This document shows positions 27,344 to 37,064 of a stretch of 64,000 bases of DNA, one piece after another. This stretch comes from Lysobacterales bacterium (GTDB taxonomy: Bacteria; Pseudomonadota; Gammaproteobacteria; Xanthomonadales; Marinicellaceae), in NCBI GenBank assembly GCA_027067055.1, contig JAMOMK010000101.1:1-64000 (forward strand), in the 5' to 3' direction. How positions within the stretch are numbered: the first letter of the stretch is position 1; each line of letters starts with the position of its first letter. The notes beneath the pieces are model-generated. The model was given only the letters and a program-made list of their open reading frames with translations, was not told the origin of the DNA and made no database searches. Made by a program: the position numbers and the translations under genes.

Positions 27344-27358
27344 TACGCTTGCGTATGG
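27341..27358. promoter_or_regulatory. Operator 2 of the fadE/TetR intergenic region
   Basis: CAATACGCTTGCGTATGG has perfect 6-bp arms (ATACGC/GCGTAT) around TT. Its centre is 37 bp from that of operator 1. It overlaps the fadE -35 and faces the TetR gene 64 bp away, which fits joint control and autoregulation. Confidence 0.75.
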
Positions 27359-27421
27359 ATAAGACCAAAAACACCATGTTTTTCTTTCAATCATACCTTA
27401 TTTAGTGTTAAATACATAACT

Positions 27422-27991
27422 ATGAGTGAAGTTGTCAAAAAGAAATCATTAACAGCAGAGGACTGGCAAGAAGCAGCCTTGAATGTGATTGCCCATCAAG
27501 GCGTTGGTGCGGTGGCTGTTGAGCCATTGGCACGTGAACTGGGTGTCACAAAGGGTAGTTTTTATTGGCACTTTAGTAACCGCATGGATTTAGTCAAACA
27601 GTCTTTAAAAAAATGGCGTTTAGGCGATAAAAAACTGGTTGAAGAAACCATACTCACCATCAAGAACCCTAAAAAGAGATTGCTTGCTTGGTTTAAGCTC
27701 AGTGCAGAACCCATACAAACTCATCTCATCTATAGCACATTGCTAGCCGATAGATCACACACATTAATTTCCAAAATCTTAAAAGAGATTACCTTAGAGC
27801 GCTTGGGGCATTTGCAACAATCCTACCGTGAAATGGGTTTTGATGAGAAATTTGCTAAAGCTCAATCCTTACTAGCCTATTCGGTTTATGTTGGATTTTT
27901 ACACATGTCAAAAACGCTATATGGATCATTGCCCGATAGTAAAAAGGCCGAAGAATACGCAAAGTTTGTATCAAAACAATTGTTATCTTAA
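27422..27991 (+). CDS. TetR-family repressor, probable fatty-acid degradation regulator
   Basis: 189 residues from ATG 27422; the longer frame to 27323 runs through the operators and is not used. The N-terminal helix-turn-helix reads VAVEPLARELGVTKGSFYWHFSNRMDLVKQ, a standard TetR DNA-binding domain. The C-terminal ligand domain is divergent. It is divergent from fadE with two identical-type operators between them, so it most likely represses fadE and responds to an acyl-CoA or fatty acid. The inducer is inferred from the neighbour only. Confidence 0.88.
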   Translation: MSEVVKKKSLTAEDWQEAALNVIAHQGVGAVAVEPLARELGVTKGSFYWHFSNRMDLVKQSLKKWRLGDKKLVEETILTIKNPKKRLLAWFKLSAEPIQTHLIYSTLLADRSHTLISKILKEITLERLGHLQQSYREMGFDEKFAKAQSLLAYSVYVGFLHMSKTLYGSLPDSKKAEEYAKFVSKQLLS

Positions 27992-27998
27992 GAAAGAT

Positions 27999-28496
27999 TT
28001 ACAAAACGCTCCCTACTACTTTTTTATAAAAATATTTATCCACTCCCATAATTTGAAAGTTGTTAGGTAAATCAGACTCACTGATGCGTTCAAATCCATT
28101 TTTTTCATAGAATCGATGAGCAGCATAATAGTTTGGTACGGTACCAAGGAAAATCTCAACAATCTGATGCATTTGAGATGTTTCTAATAAGGTGTCTATC
28201 AGTTGTTGGCCGATTAAAAGTGGCTTGCCACGACGGTACTCTTGTTTGACAAACATCTTACGTAACGCGCCTTGTTGGTTACCAATGTCCACTAATGCTA
28301 TAGTGCCTACAACTTCATCACCCTCAAGGGCAATCCAAAAGTTACCCGCATTTTTCTGGTAGTAATTGTTAATGTCTTTAAGATTGGGTTGGTCATTAGC
28401 GGTTATGGACACCCCATATTCTTTGGCTTGAATGGAAACGATTAAATCAATGACTTGTTGCTGATACCTTAGAGTAAAAGGCGTGATACTAATCAT
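27999..28496 (-). CDS. GNAT-family N-acetyltransferase
   Basis: 165 residues from ATG 28496, overlapping the ftsB end by 8 bp. The GNAT core is clear: NFWIALEGDEVVGTIALVDI (beta strands 2-3), then LRKMFVKQEYRRGKPLLIGQ containing a variant acetyl-CoA loop (R-R-G-K-P-L-L-I-G), then YYAAHRFYEKNGFERI. The usual Q/RxxGxG/A loop is modified, which may weaken or alter CoA binding. Substrate unknown. It is cotranscribed with ftsB. Confidence 0.85.
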   Translation of the reverse strand: MISITPFTLRYQQQVIDLIVSIQAKEYGVSITANDQPNLKDINNYYQKNAGNFWIALEGDEVVGTIALVDIGNQQGALRKMFVKQEYRRGKPLLIGQQLIDTLLETSQMHQIVEIFLGTVPNYYAAHRFYEKNGFERISESDLPNNFQIMGVDKYFYKKVVGSVL

Positions 28497-28767
28497 TGTC
28501 TTCAATCACTTGAATAAATGTTTCTCCAGATTTAATCATACCCATTTCTGAGCGTGCACGTTCTTCAATGGCTTCAAAACCATTTTGTAAATCCTCGACT
28601 TCTGCTTTGAGCTTATCATTGCGTGCTTGTAATTTTTCATTTTTTTCAAGCTGTTCTTGATAGAGTCGCTGTTTTTCTTTTAAATCTTTTGAACCACCAT
28701 CGCCAAAAAGATGCAACCATGACATGATGACTAACAGTACCAGTAATATTATATTAACTGTTTTCAT
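28489..28767 (-). CDS. ftsB: Cell division protein FtsB
   Basis: 92 residues. A short cytoplasmic N-terminus and one membrane helix (VNIILLVLLVIMSWLHLF) are followed by a periplasmic coiled coil (residues about 30-70). The family end ERARSEMGMIKSGETFIQVI is diagnostic. It joins FtsL and FtsQ in the divisome and helps activate FtsWI. In many gammaproteobacteria it follows eno and precedes ispD; here eno lies about 4.6 kb away and the next gene is a GNAT enzyme. Confidence 0.95.
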   Translation of the reverse strand: MKTVNIILLVLLVIMSWLHLFGDGGSKDLKEKQRLYQEQLEKNEKLQARNDKLKAEVEDLQNGFEAIEERARSEMGMIKSGETFIQVIEDND

Positions 28768-28991
28768 TGCGTTTGAATTATTTAAATAATAGACCGAATT
28801 TTAAGCCAATCGATATAAAATTGTAAGACATTGTTGCCATTACTTTGCCTCTTTGACGATTCGTAAATGGAACAATGATGAGAGTTGGACACTTTACGTA
28901 TAAAATTAGTCAGTGACGAATAGCACATTTAATATAATTTGATTAATGTTATTATACTTACAGTTAATAAATAAACCTTACAGGAAAAGAT

Positions 28992-29921
28992 ATGATTGAA
29001 GTGAAAAACTTAAGTAAAACCTTTGGTTCATTTGAAGCGGTAAAGGACGTTTCTTTTACTGCCAAACAGGGTCAAATATTTGGTTTGTTGGGACCCAATG
29101 GAGCAGGAAAATCAACCACAATAAATTGCATCAGTGGATTGGTTAATGCCACAAGTGGTTCTTTATCAATTAATAATTTCAATATCGCCTCAGAAGCGGT
29201 AAAAGCAAAAAAATCTCTGGGGATTGTGCCACAAGAGTTGGCGCTTTATGATGACTTGTCGGCACATGAAAATTTGGTATTTTGGGGTTCTGCCTACGGC
29301 TTGTCAGGAAAAGTACTAGAAAACCGTATCCAAGAAGTGTTGGTTGATGTGGGATTAGAATCACGCCAAAAAGAACCAGTCAAACAATTTAGTGGTGGCA
29401 TGAAAAGGCGGCTTAATTTTGCCTGTGCAATCTTACACAAACCTTCAGCCTTGTTATTGGATGAACCTACTGTTGGTGTCGATCCGCAATCACGCGAGCA
29501 TTTGTTGCAAGCAACGATAAAGCTCAAAGAATCAGGAACATCAGTTATTTACACGACACATTATATGGAAGAAGCCGAAAGGTTGTGTGACGAGTTACTT
29601 ATCATGGATAAAGGGCAAGTGATTGCTGCTGGGACTGTTGAGGCCTTACGCCAGCAGATGGGAGAGCGCGACTTGATTACCTTAAAAGGGCGTTACGATG
29701 AAAAGGCGAATCAACAAATTCTTGAAGCTATTGGGGCACAAGTGCTGGAGTTTTCACATCAAGAAGTGCGTATTTTGATTCCTGAAGCATCAAAATGCTT
29801 AACAAAAGTATTAGAGGCAGTTGCAAAATTAGGAAAAGTACATCAGGTCAATATTCAGCAAGCCAATTTGGAGAGCTTGTTTATCAAACTCACAGGAAGA
29901 GCATTGCGAGATGCATCATGA
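28992..29921 (+). CDS. ABC-2 exporter ATP-binding protein
   Basis: 309 residues. Walker A GPNGAGKST (about 35-43), signature FSGGMKRRLN, Walker B LLLDEPTVGVD and the switch His in YTTHYMEEAERLC. A C-terminal extension of about 80 residues is typical of DrrA/NatA-type exporters. AGGAAA precedes the ATG. Its stop overlaps the first permease start (ATGA). It powers export by the two permeases that follow. The cargo is unknown. Confidence 0.92.
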   Translation: MIEVKNLSKTFGSFEAVKDVSFTAKQGQIFGLLGPNGAGKSTTINCISGLVNATSGSLSINNFNIASEAVKAKKSLGIVPQELALYDDLSAHENLVFWGSAYGLSGKVLENRIQEVLVDVGLESRQKEPVKQFSGGMKRRLNFACAILHKPSALLLDEPTVGVDPQSREHLLQATIKLKESGTSVIYTTHYMEEAERLCDELLIMDKGQVIAAGTVEALRQQMGERDLITLKGRYDEKANQQILEAIGAQVLEFSHQEVRILIPEASKCLTKVLEAVAKLGKVHQVNIQQANLESLFIKLTGRALRDAS

Positions 29922-31168
29922 TTAATACATTAACGCAAACTGTTTTTAAAGGCACTTTGTCCAAGTTGCTGAGAGAAAAATGGCAATTAGCCATGTGGCT
30001 TGCTATTCCTATGATGATGGCAGCTCTTTTTTCTTTGATGTCGGGATCAGATGGCAACGCTAAACCAAGTGGTGTTTTGTTGATAACCGACAATGATGAT
30101 AGTTTTTTATCACAGATGTTTGTTCGCACCTTTAGTCAGGGACCTCTTGCCGATATGTTTATCCTTAAGACTGTGAAGAAAGATGAAGGGCAAACTATTA
30201 TGGCAGCAGGGGATGCCAGTGTGTGGTTAACAATAGAAAAGGACTTCACCCAAAACTTTATTGATAATAAACCCACAACACTAAAACTAATTAAAAATCC
30301 CAGTCAAAACATATTGCCCAAAATTGCAGAAACCATGGTCACAACTTTAGCGGATAGTGGGCACTATATTCAATTACTGTTTTCAAAAGAGTTGCAACAG
30401 TTCAACAATTTAATAACAGGTAAAGATATATCGGATACGCAAATGGCAGTGATGAGTGTACAAATAAAACACACGATAGATTTATTAGAGAAACAACTTT
30501 TTCCGCCACAAATTCAGGCAAAGAAAAAGGGTAAACCAGAAGAAAACAAAAAAACAGAATCAAAACATTCATTTATGTTTATTATGTTTCCGGGCATTCT
30601 TTTTATGTCTTTATTATTTTCTGCTCAAGGCATGGCGCAAGATTTTTGGAAAGACAAGTCCCAAGGGATATTGTCACGCTTACTTTCTTCTCCTGTCGGC
30701 CTTAAACATTATTTCACAGGCAAGCTGTTATCAGCAACAATGGTATTCATCCTTATTGCTATATTAATGGCATCTCTTGGCGTGTGGATGTTTAATATTA
30801 ATAGCCAAAAACTACTTATTATTGTTCCTTGGGTAGTCCTTTCTGGAGTTGCTATTTGGAGTTTTTTGTTATTTGTGACATTAAAGTTACCGACAAAGAA
30901 ATCAGCTAATTTAGTGACCGAAGGCATGGTCTTTCCATTAATGATGTTAGGAGGTAGTTTCTTTCCATTTGACTCCATGCCCAAATGGATGGTTGTTATT
31001 GGTGAAAAATTACCTAATGGTTATTTATTACAGAGCTTTAATTCGTGGTTTATCAAGGGCAACAGTCTCTCAATATTAATGACACCAACCCTTATTGCAC
31101 TGGGCTTTATTGTTGTTTTCTTTATCGTCAACAAAAAGACAGTCATGCAATTTGCGAGGAGTAAATAA
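29918..31168 (+). CDS. ABC-2 type permease (first of pair)
   Basis: 416 residues from ATG 29918 (ATGA overlap); a longer frame from 29795 lies in the ATPase gene. An N-terminal membrane helix (WQLAMWLAIPMMMAALFSLM), a large extracytoplasmic domain of about 200 residues, and a cluster of about five helices from about residue 220. The motif GGSFFPFDSMPKWM and the C-terminal ABC2_membrane pattern fit the family. Its stop overlaps the next permease (TAATG). Confidence 0.88.
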   Translation: MINTLTQTVFKGTLSKLLREKWQLAMWLAIPMMMAALFSLMSGSDGNAKPSGVLLITDNDDSFLSQMFVRTFSQGPLADMFILKTVKKDEGQTIMAAGDASVWLTIEKDFTQNFIDNKPTTLKLIKNPSQNILPKIAETMVTTLADSGHYIQLLFSKELQQFNNLITGKDISDTQMAVMSVQIKHTIDLLEKQLFPPQIQAKKKGKPEENKKTESKHSFMFIMFPGILFMSLLFSAQGMAQDFWKDKSQGILSRLLSSPVGLKHYFTGKLLSATMVFILIAILMASLGVWMFNINSQKLLIIVPWVVLSGVAIWSFLLFVTLKLPTKKSANLVTEGMVFPLMMLGGSFFPFDSMPKWMVVIGEKLPNGYLLQSFNSWFIKGNSLSILMTPTLIALGFIVVFFIVNKKTVMQFARSK

Positions 31169-32337
31169 TGTTAAAAAATAGTTTCTTCATTGCAAAAAAA
31201 GACTTTAGTTATTCACTAAAAGATAAGTCATTATTGGTGTGGATGTTTATAATGCCATTGGTGTTTTTTGGGTTTATTGGTTCAACCACTGGTGGGCTAG
31301 GTGGTTATACAGGATCGACAAATATTGCCGTTTGGGAAAGTGATGAAAACATGACGCAAACCAACTCACTGGCAAAACAACTTATTCGCAACTTAGAAAG
31401 TGAAAATTACAACATAAAAATCTTTAATAAAGTCACAGACACACAAGAAATAAAGCACCATTTCAAAGATTACACCAGGCAATTGTGGTTGCCTAGTGAT
31501 ATGCAAGAAAATTTAGAATTGGGAGAAAAGATAGAAATAGAATATTTATCTACAGCCAGTGGATTGGGGCAAGATAAAGATAAGTTTGCTATAGAAAAAG
31601 CCATATATAAAACATTAGGGGATGTATTGGTCTTTAAAAAACTCCATGGTGATACTAAAAATATAAGTTTTGATGATATTAATGAACAAACAAAAAACAT
31701 TGCTGTTGATATAAGTTCGGCAGGAGAAAAAAGAGTCATCCCATCAGGATTTAATCAAGCGGTTCCAGGTATATTGGTGATGTTTATCATGATGATTGCC
31801 TTAAGCGCTGGCAGTGTATCTTTATTTTTAGAGCGCCAGTCGGGTGTACTAAAACGATTAGCATCAACACCTTTAACGCGCAGTGAAATTGTCTTGGGTA
31901 AGTGGTTGGGCAAATGGTTTATAACACTTTTACAATTAGCTTATGGCATGTTGACTGGTTGGCTAATCTTCAAAATTCATTGGGGGAATCATCTGATTGC
32001 CATTGTGGTTGTATTGGCAATTTGGGCGGCATTTAATGCGGCATTAGCTGTTCTGCTTGGGAGTTTTGCGCAATCTGAAGGGCAGGTCAGTCTTATTGCC
32101 ACGGTTTTTTCTTTGTTACTTGCCGCACTTGGCGGGTGTTGGTGGCCGATAGAAATAACACCGCAGTGGATGCAAACTTTAGCGAATTTTTTACCTACAG
32201 GTTGGATAATGGATGTCTTGCATCAATTGATGTATTTTGGAGGAAATTTAGCTGAAATATCATGGCAAATAACAGCTATAATTGTTATTTCGCTTGTATC
32301 TTTGTCAATTGCTTTCAAACGTTTTAAGTTTTTCTAA
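31168..32337 (+). CDS. ABC-2 type permease (second of pair)
   Basis: 389 residues with the same topology as its partner: one N-terminal helix (LLVWMFIMPLVFFGFIG), a long extracytoplasmic loop, then about five helices. The ABC-2 signature is around LERQSGVLKRLASTPLTRSEIVLGKWLGKW. GGCWWPIEITPQWMQ corresponds to the first permease's GGSFFPFDSMPKWM. Presumably it forms a heterodimeric channel with the upstream permease. Confidence 0.88.
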   Translation: MLKNSFFIAKKDFSYSLKDKSLLVWMFIMPLVFFGFIGSTTGGLGGYTGSTNIAVWESDENMTQTNSLAKQLIRNLESENYNIKIFNKVTDTQEIKHHFKDYTRQLWLPSDMQENLELGEKIEIEYLSTASGLGQDKDKFAIEKAIYKTLGDVLVFKKLHGDTKNISFDDINEQTKNIAVDISSAGEKRVIPSGFNQAVPGILVMFIMMIALSAGSVSLFLERQSGVLKRLASTPLTRSEIVLGKWLGKWFITLLQLAYGMLTGWLIFKIHWGNHLIAIVVVLAIWAAFNAALAVLLGSFAQSEGQVSLIATVFSLLLAALGGCWWPIEITPQWMQTLANFLPTGWIMDVLHQLMYFGGNLAEISWQITAIIVISLVSLSIAFKRFKFF

Positions 32338-32403
32338 TGGGTGTTTTTTAAAAATTTAATTTTCATGATATACTAAAAGCAATTCATTCAAAGAGTAGTA
32401 AAA

Positions 32404-33264
32404 ATGCGTTGGAAAGGGCAAAGAAGAAGCAGTAATGTTGAAGACAGGAGAGGACGCGGTGGTCGAGTGGTACGCGGAGGCGCAAAATTAAGTGGAGGCA
32501 TGATTGTAGCAGCTATTGCCTATGCCGTTATTACAGGTAAAAACCCAATGGCTTTATTGCAGACAATGAGCGGTAATCAACAGCAAGCGGGTAATGTGCA
32601 AAACTCAGCACCAGCACCACAACGCTCCGCAGCAGAGAAAGAGCTTTATGATTTTGCTGGAACAGTCCTTGCTTCAACAGAAGATGCATGGAATGCAGAA
32701 TTTAAACGTAGAGGCTCTCAATACCCAGCTCCTAAAATGGTTGTTTTCGAAGGCAATGTCAGATCTGCATGTGGCACAAACAATGAACAAACAGGTCCTT
32801 TTTATTGTCCAGGGGATCAAAAAATGTATTTATCTTTAAGTTTTTTTAACCAATTAAAACGCATGGGCGCTCCAGGTGATTTTGCCCAAGCTTATGTGAT
32901 TGCTCATGAAGTAGGGCATCACATCCAAAATATCACAGGAACAGAAAAGAAAATGCGCGATATGCAACGCCGTGACCCACGCAATAAAAACCAGTATTCA
33001 GTGTTGCTAGAATTACAAGCCGATTGCTATGCAGGTGTTTGGGCAGCATTATCACAGCAACAAAAAAACTGGTTAGATTCTGGCGATGTTGAAGAAGGTT
33101 TGCAAGCGGCAGCATCTATCGGCGATGATACCTTGCAACGAAATGCCGGACGAAGAGTTGATGTAGAATCATTCACTCATGGATCATCTGATCAACGCAT
33201 AAAATGGTTGCGTAAAGGCATGAGTACTGGTGATATTGGTCAGTGTGATACGTTTAGCCGATAA
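32404..33264 (+). CDS. Putative neutral zinc metallopeptidase (YpfJ family)
   Basis: 286 residues. An Arg/Gly-rich N-terminus (MRWKGQRRSSNVEDRRGRGG) precedes one membrane helix. The peptidase domain has the zinc motif HEVGHH (in AYVIAHEVGHHIQNITG) and a downstream glutamate region ELQADCYAGVWA, both hallmarks of the PF04228 family. The family is annotated as peptidase from its motif; a substrate is not known. AAAGAGTAG precedes the ATG. It stands alone after the ABC operon. Confidence 0.9.
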   Translation: MRWKGQRRSSNVEDRRGRGGRVVRGGAKLSGGMIVAAIAYAVITGKNPMALLQTMSGNQQQAGNVQNSAPAPQRSAAEKELYDFAGTVLASTEDAWNAEFKRRGSQYPAPKMVVFEGNVRSACGTNNEQTGPFYCPGDQKMYLSLSFFNQLKRMGAPGDFAQAYVIAHEVGHHIQNITGTEKKMRDMQRRDPRNKNQYSVLLELQADCYAGVWAALSQQQKNWLDSGDVEEGLQAAASIGDDTLQRNAGRRVDVESFTHGSSDQRIKWLRKGMSTGDIGQCDTFSR

Positions 33265-33284
33265 TAATCTCTCATCAATTATCT

Positions 33285-33368
33285 AGTAGTGGAGTCCCTT
33301 GTGGGCTCCTTTTCTAACCAATCTAAAAAGTCTTAGCAAGCAAGGCTCCCACAAGGGAAGCCACTACT
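33285..33368. repeat. REP-like long palindrome between convergent genes
   Basis: AGTAGTGG at 33285-33292 and CCACTACT at 33361-33368 are the ends of two 27-bp arms that match with about four differences. The arms share CCCTTGTGGG and its complement CCCACAAGGG. The composition and GTGGGAGCC core recall REP elements. It lies between the metallopeptidase and eno stops and can serve as a bidirectional transcript end. Confidence 0.75.
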
Positions 33369-33379
33369 ATGGGTCTGTT

Positions 33380-34687
<1,308 letters not shown>

Positions 34688-34766
34688 TTAAGGTTGAGTA
34701 TATGGCTTGTGTAATAAAGTATGGAAGTTTATCACTTCATAGCAGTGATTTAAAGTTGTAAGTACT

Positions 34767-35300
34767 TCATCTTTCATAAAGTTTAATTAGAAAACGACCC
34801 AATTGTGGATCAGTTCGTTCAAGAGGTATGTTATCTTTATGAAACCACTTAACACGAGTGAATTCTGATTGATCAAAAGAAAGGTTCATCTTTTGATTGC
34901 CTTTCAAAACATACCATAAACACACATCGGTATGACCTGCTGTTTTACCAACAGTTACTGTGCTGGTGATAAATAGTGGATTTTCGTGTAGAAACTCACC
35001 ATCAATGGCAAGTTCTTCGTGCGCTTCTCGCAATGCGGTATCGCGGGGATGTTCACCAGGTTCAACATGTCCACCCGTTGGCAACCACAATTGTGCATTA
35101 ATATGGTCAACAAGCAAAATAAAGTCACCATCGACAAGTACAAAATAAGACACCAAATGCTTGTCAGGAGTGCCAGGCTTTTCTAATCTGCAAAGCTCGA
35201 CACCAGAGTCTATCCAAGCCAAAACATCGGTGATTGCTTTACTTTCAAGAGAATCCAAAGGAGTGATGGACTGTACTTCATGCTTAATTTGTTCTTTCAT
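34767..35300 (-). CDS. Nudix hydrolase
   Basis: 177 residues. The Nudix box reads GGHVEPGEHPRDTALREAHE with the following E; the REAHEE core is intact and the normally conserved Gly after EE is Ala. The C-terminus FTRVKWFHKDNIPLERTDPQ is a family feature. Substrate cannot be told from sequence; general house-cleaning pyrophosphohydrolases share this architecture. It is separated from eno by about 100 bp. Confidence 0.9.
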   Translation of the reverse strand: MKEQIKHEVQSITPLDSLESKAITDVLAWIDSGVELCRLEKPGTPDKHLVSYFVLVDGDFILLVDHINAQLWLPTGGHVEPGEHPRDTALREAHEELAIDGEFLHENPLFITSTVTVGKTAGHTDVCLWYVLKGNQKMNLSFDQSEFTRVKWFHKDNIPLERTDPQLGRFLIKLYER

Positions 35301-35450
35301 TCAGGTGTGGTTCCAGTTTATTTAATAGTTGAATAAATTATTATTTAATACCCTAATCCCGATATAGAAAAGTCAAAACAAGCTAGAAGCCTTGGTGTAT
35401 AATGGTTTTACGACAAATCAAATACCACCCAAAGGGTGAAACCAAGGCTT

Positions 35451-35915
35451 ATGAACATATTACCACACAACCTATCAACAACGCATGAACTTTTAACATC
35501 CAGAGGCGGATTGCTTGCAATCGCCACCTTAATGCAGAAACTAAAACTTACAAACCTAATCGACAAACATTTTGCATTGCCTAAAAGTAACCGAGGTTTC
35601 AAGCCATCAGTATTTATCAACTCATTGGTACTAATGCAACACGAAGGCGGCATACGTTTAGATGACTTGAAGTACCTCAAAAAAGATGAAACCCTAACAA
35701 AATTACTGGGTTTGAAAAATATCCCAACGCCAGGTACTGTTGGTGATTGGTTACGTAGAATGGGAATAACAGGAGTCAATGCCATTTCCTTAATCAACAA
35801 GGAGTTATGCCGTATAGCACTTAAAGACAGCAAAGAAATCACCCTGAATATAGATGCATCGGAAATCATAATCAATAAAAAGGAAGCAAAAAAGACCTAT
35901 AAATTAGAGCCATAA
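35451..35915 (+). pseudogene. IS1380-family transposase, N-terminal fragment
   Basis: 154 residues from ATG 35451. It has the IS1380 start (LTSRGGLLAIATLMQKLKLT, PSVFINSLVLMQHEGG) and runs to the first catalytic-Asp block (LNIDASEIIINKKEAKKTYK), then ends after LEP. The normal protein is about 430-470 residues, so only the first third survives. A 26-codon frame (35915-35995) follows with no recognised match. The fragment should be inactive. Confidence 0.85.
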
Positions 35916-36020
35916 TGAGTAAATCATTAAAAAGCTATATTAACACATTAGATGAAACCCAGTGGGTATTATCCAAAGTACCTAGGATTTGGTAAATGTT
36001 GTCATTAATTCATGTATTTT

Positions 36021-36132
36021 GAAGTATCGATACTATTTTCGATATAAAGAAACTAATGCATTGAGAATAAGCCAGTTAAAATTGTCAGGTTTTAACTGCC
36101 AGAATAATTTTATTCGTCAAATCAAGATTTAG
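36021..36132 (+). pseudogene. IS1380-family transposase, C-terminal stub
   Basis: Reading from AAG at 36021, the frame gives KYRYYFRYKETNALR, then ISQLKLSGFNCQNN, and a stop at 36130-36132. This looks like the last residues of an IS1380 transposase, placed as expected 13-35 bp before the right terminal repeat. It indicates an internal deletion rather than 3' truncation. No start codon belongs to it. Confidence 0.55.
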
Positions 36133-36260
36133 TGGGAAATTAGTTTCTATATCGGGATTTGGGTATTAATTAATTGTTTGGTATATTTCCATGTAAAGCC
36201 TTAATTATTGATTATAGTCAAGATAATAGGGCTTGATATTATGAAATCTATTATTATTAA

Positions 36261-36342
36261 TATGGAGGTATATGCATAACTAAAAACGGTGGGAATGTGC
36301 ATCTCCATCCCATTCGCCCATAGTTATGCATATATCTCTATA
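36261..36342 (+). ncRNA. Strong structured leader (hairpin) upstream of DUF5335-like gene
   Basis: 36261-36282 pairs with 36321-36342 in a 22-bp stem. The two non-Watson-Crick positions (36264 with 36339, 36268 with 36335) are both G-U when read as plus-strand RNA but C-A on the other strand, which favours a plus-strand RNA. Inside, TGGGA(A)TG (36290-36297) pairs with CATCCCA (36306-36312). It lies 30 bp before the gene at 36373 and has no T-run, so it is not a terminator. A small palindromic mobile element is the main alternative. Confidence 0.5.
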
Positions 36343-36372
36343 GTGTAATTTAATACAATTGGAGAAACGAAT

Positions 36373-36705
36373 ATGAATGAATTAATAAAAAAGCAAGATT
36401 ACCATACCTATTTTGATGATATAAGTAAGTTTTTTGAAGACGACTTGGTTGAGATAGAAGTCATTGGTTTAAAATTGGGCGATCAAGTTGAAGCTGATTA
36501 TATTGCTTTAAAAGGCATTACATATGAAAAAAAAGCGGACGAACTATATTTGTATTTAGACGATGGTTTAGAGCATGTTATTAGAAACCCCGTTGAGGTT
36601 TACGTTGATGAAGGCGAGTTTGGATTAAATGAAATTGTAATTAAATGTGCGCATGGTCATTTGCATTTAGTGAAATTTAAACATGCTATAGCAGTTAAAA
36701 AGTGA
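36373..36705 (+). CDS. DUF5335-like small protein
   Basis: 110 residues, acidic and soluble, no signal. The central part GLKLGDQVEADYIALKGITY and YLYLDDGLEHVIRNPVEVYVDEG matches my memory of DUF5335 proteins. GGAG at 36361-36364 is 8 bp before the ATG. The function of the family is unknown. The gene stands alone between the IS remnant and the export operon, with a structured leader and its own terminator. Confidence 0.7.
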   Translation: MNELIKKQDYHTYFDDISKFFEDDLVEIEVIGLKLGDQVEADYIALKGITYEKKADELYLYLDDGLEHVIRNPVEVYVDEGEFGLNEIVIKCAHGHLHLVKFKHAIAVKK

Positions 36706-36773
36706 TTTAAGAAAAGCTTGTACAGGTCTTGAAACGTGTAAAAAGGTTTTTAGACATATCGTTTTGCATAAAA

Positions 36774-36809
36774 AAACTTGCTAGTAGTTCGTTATTAGTG
36801 AGTTTTTTT
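36774..36809 (+). terminator. Terminator after DUF5335-like gene
   Basis: CTTGCTAGTAG pairs with TTATTAGTGAG (several G-U) around a TTCG loop, followed by seven T. It isolates the small gene from the export operon. Between here and 36953 I see only AT-rich sequence. Confidence 0.8.
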
Positions 36810-36953
36810 CTTTAGTTGGTGTCTTTTCCATCCTTTTACCATTATCCTAGAATTAAAGAATTTTCTTAAAGTGTTTTGTTTGTCGGAGGCTCTTTAAGGA
36901 AATTGGTTTTCTGTAATTTCAATATAAAGAAATGATTAAAATAGTGCTATCGC

Positions 36954-36997
36954 TTGAAAAATTATTGATTTAGTATTATAGTGAGTGAATGTTCACT
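36954..36997 (+). promoter_or_regulatory. Promoter and palindromic operator of the export operon
   Basis: TTGAAA (36954-36959), 17 bp, TATAGT (36977-36982). The palindrome AGTGAATGTTCACT (36984-36997) starts one base after the -10, at the expected transcription start. The same palindrome occurs at 47331 and, with one changed end base, at 59404. It is the predicted binding site of the TetR protein at 58380-58967. Confidence 0.75.
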
Positions 36998-37064
36998 AAC
37001 AATAAATAAGTAATAATTGTAGATAAGACTTTATTCTATAGAGTAAAACCATGAGGTTTTTAAC

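Larger units (their letters stand above)
35345..36169 (+). mobile_element. Internally deleted IS1380-family element with TTAA target duplication
   Basis: The element proper is 35349-36165. Its ends, TACCCTAATCCCGATATAGA and the complement of TCTATATCGGGATTTGGGTA, are inverted repeats with one mismatch. TTAA at 35345-35348 and 36166-36169 is the duplicated target. Inside are a transposase 5' part to 35915 and a separate C-terminal stub, so the middle, including the later catalytic residues, is missing. At about 817 bp it is roughly half a normal IS1380 element. Confidence 0.85.

Noticed and set aside
27323-27421. Upstream start for the fadE-linked TetR protein
   Set aside because: The extension runs through operator 2 and encodes no TetR-like sequence; ATG 27422 matches the family start.
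35915-35995. 26-codon frame inside the IS remnant as a passenger gene
   Set aside because: It begins in the transposase stop, has no ribosome site and no recognisable product; kept only as part of the remnant.
36261-36342. Integron attC site (GTTATGC/GCATAAC ends resemble R boxes)
   Set aside because: The core does not fit GTTRRRY, no integrase or cassette array is visible, and the pairing pattern favours RNA structure.
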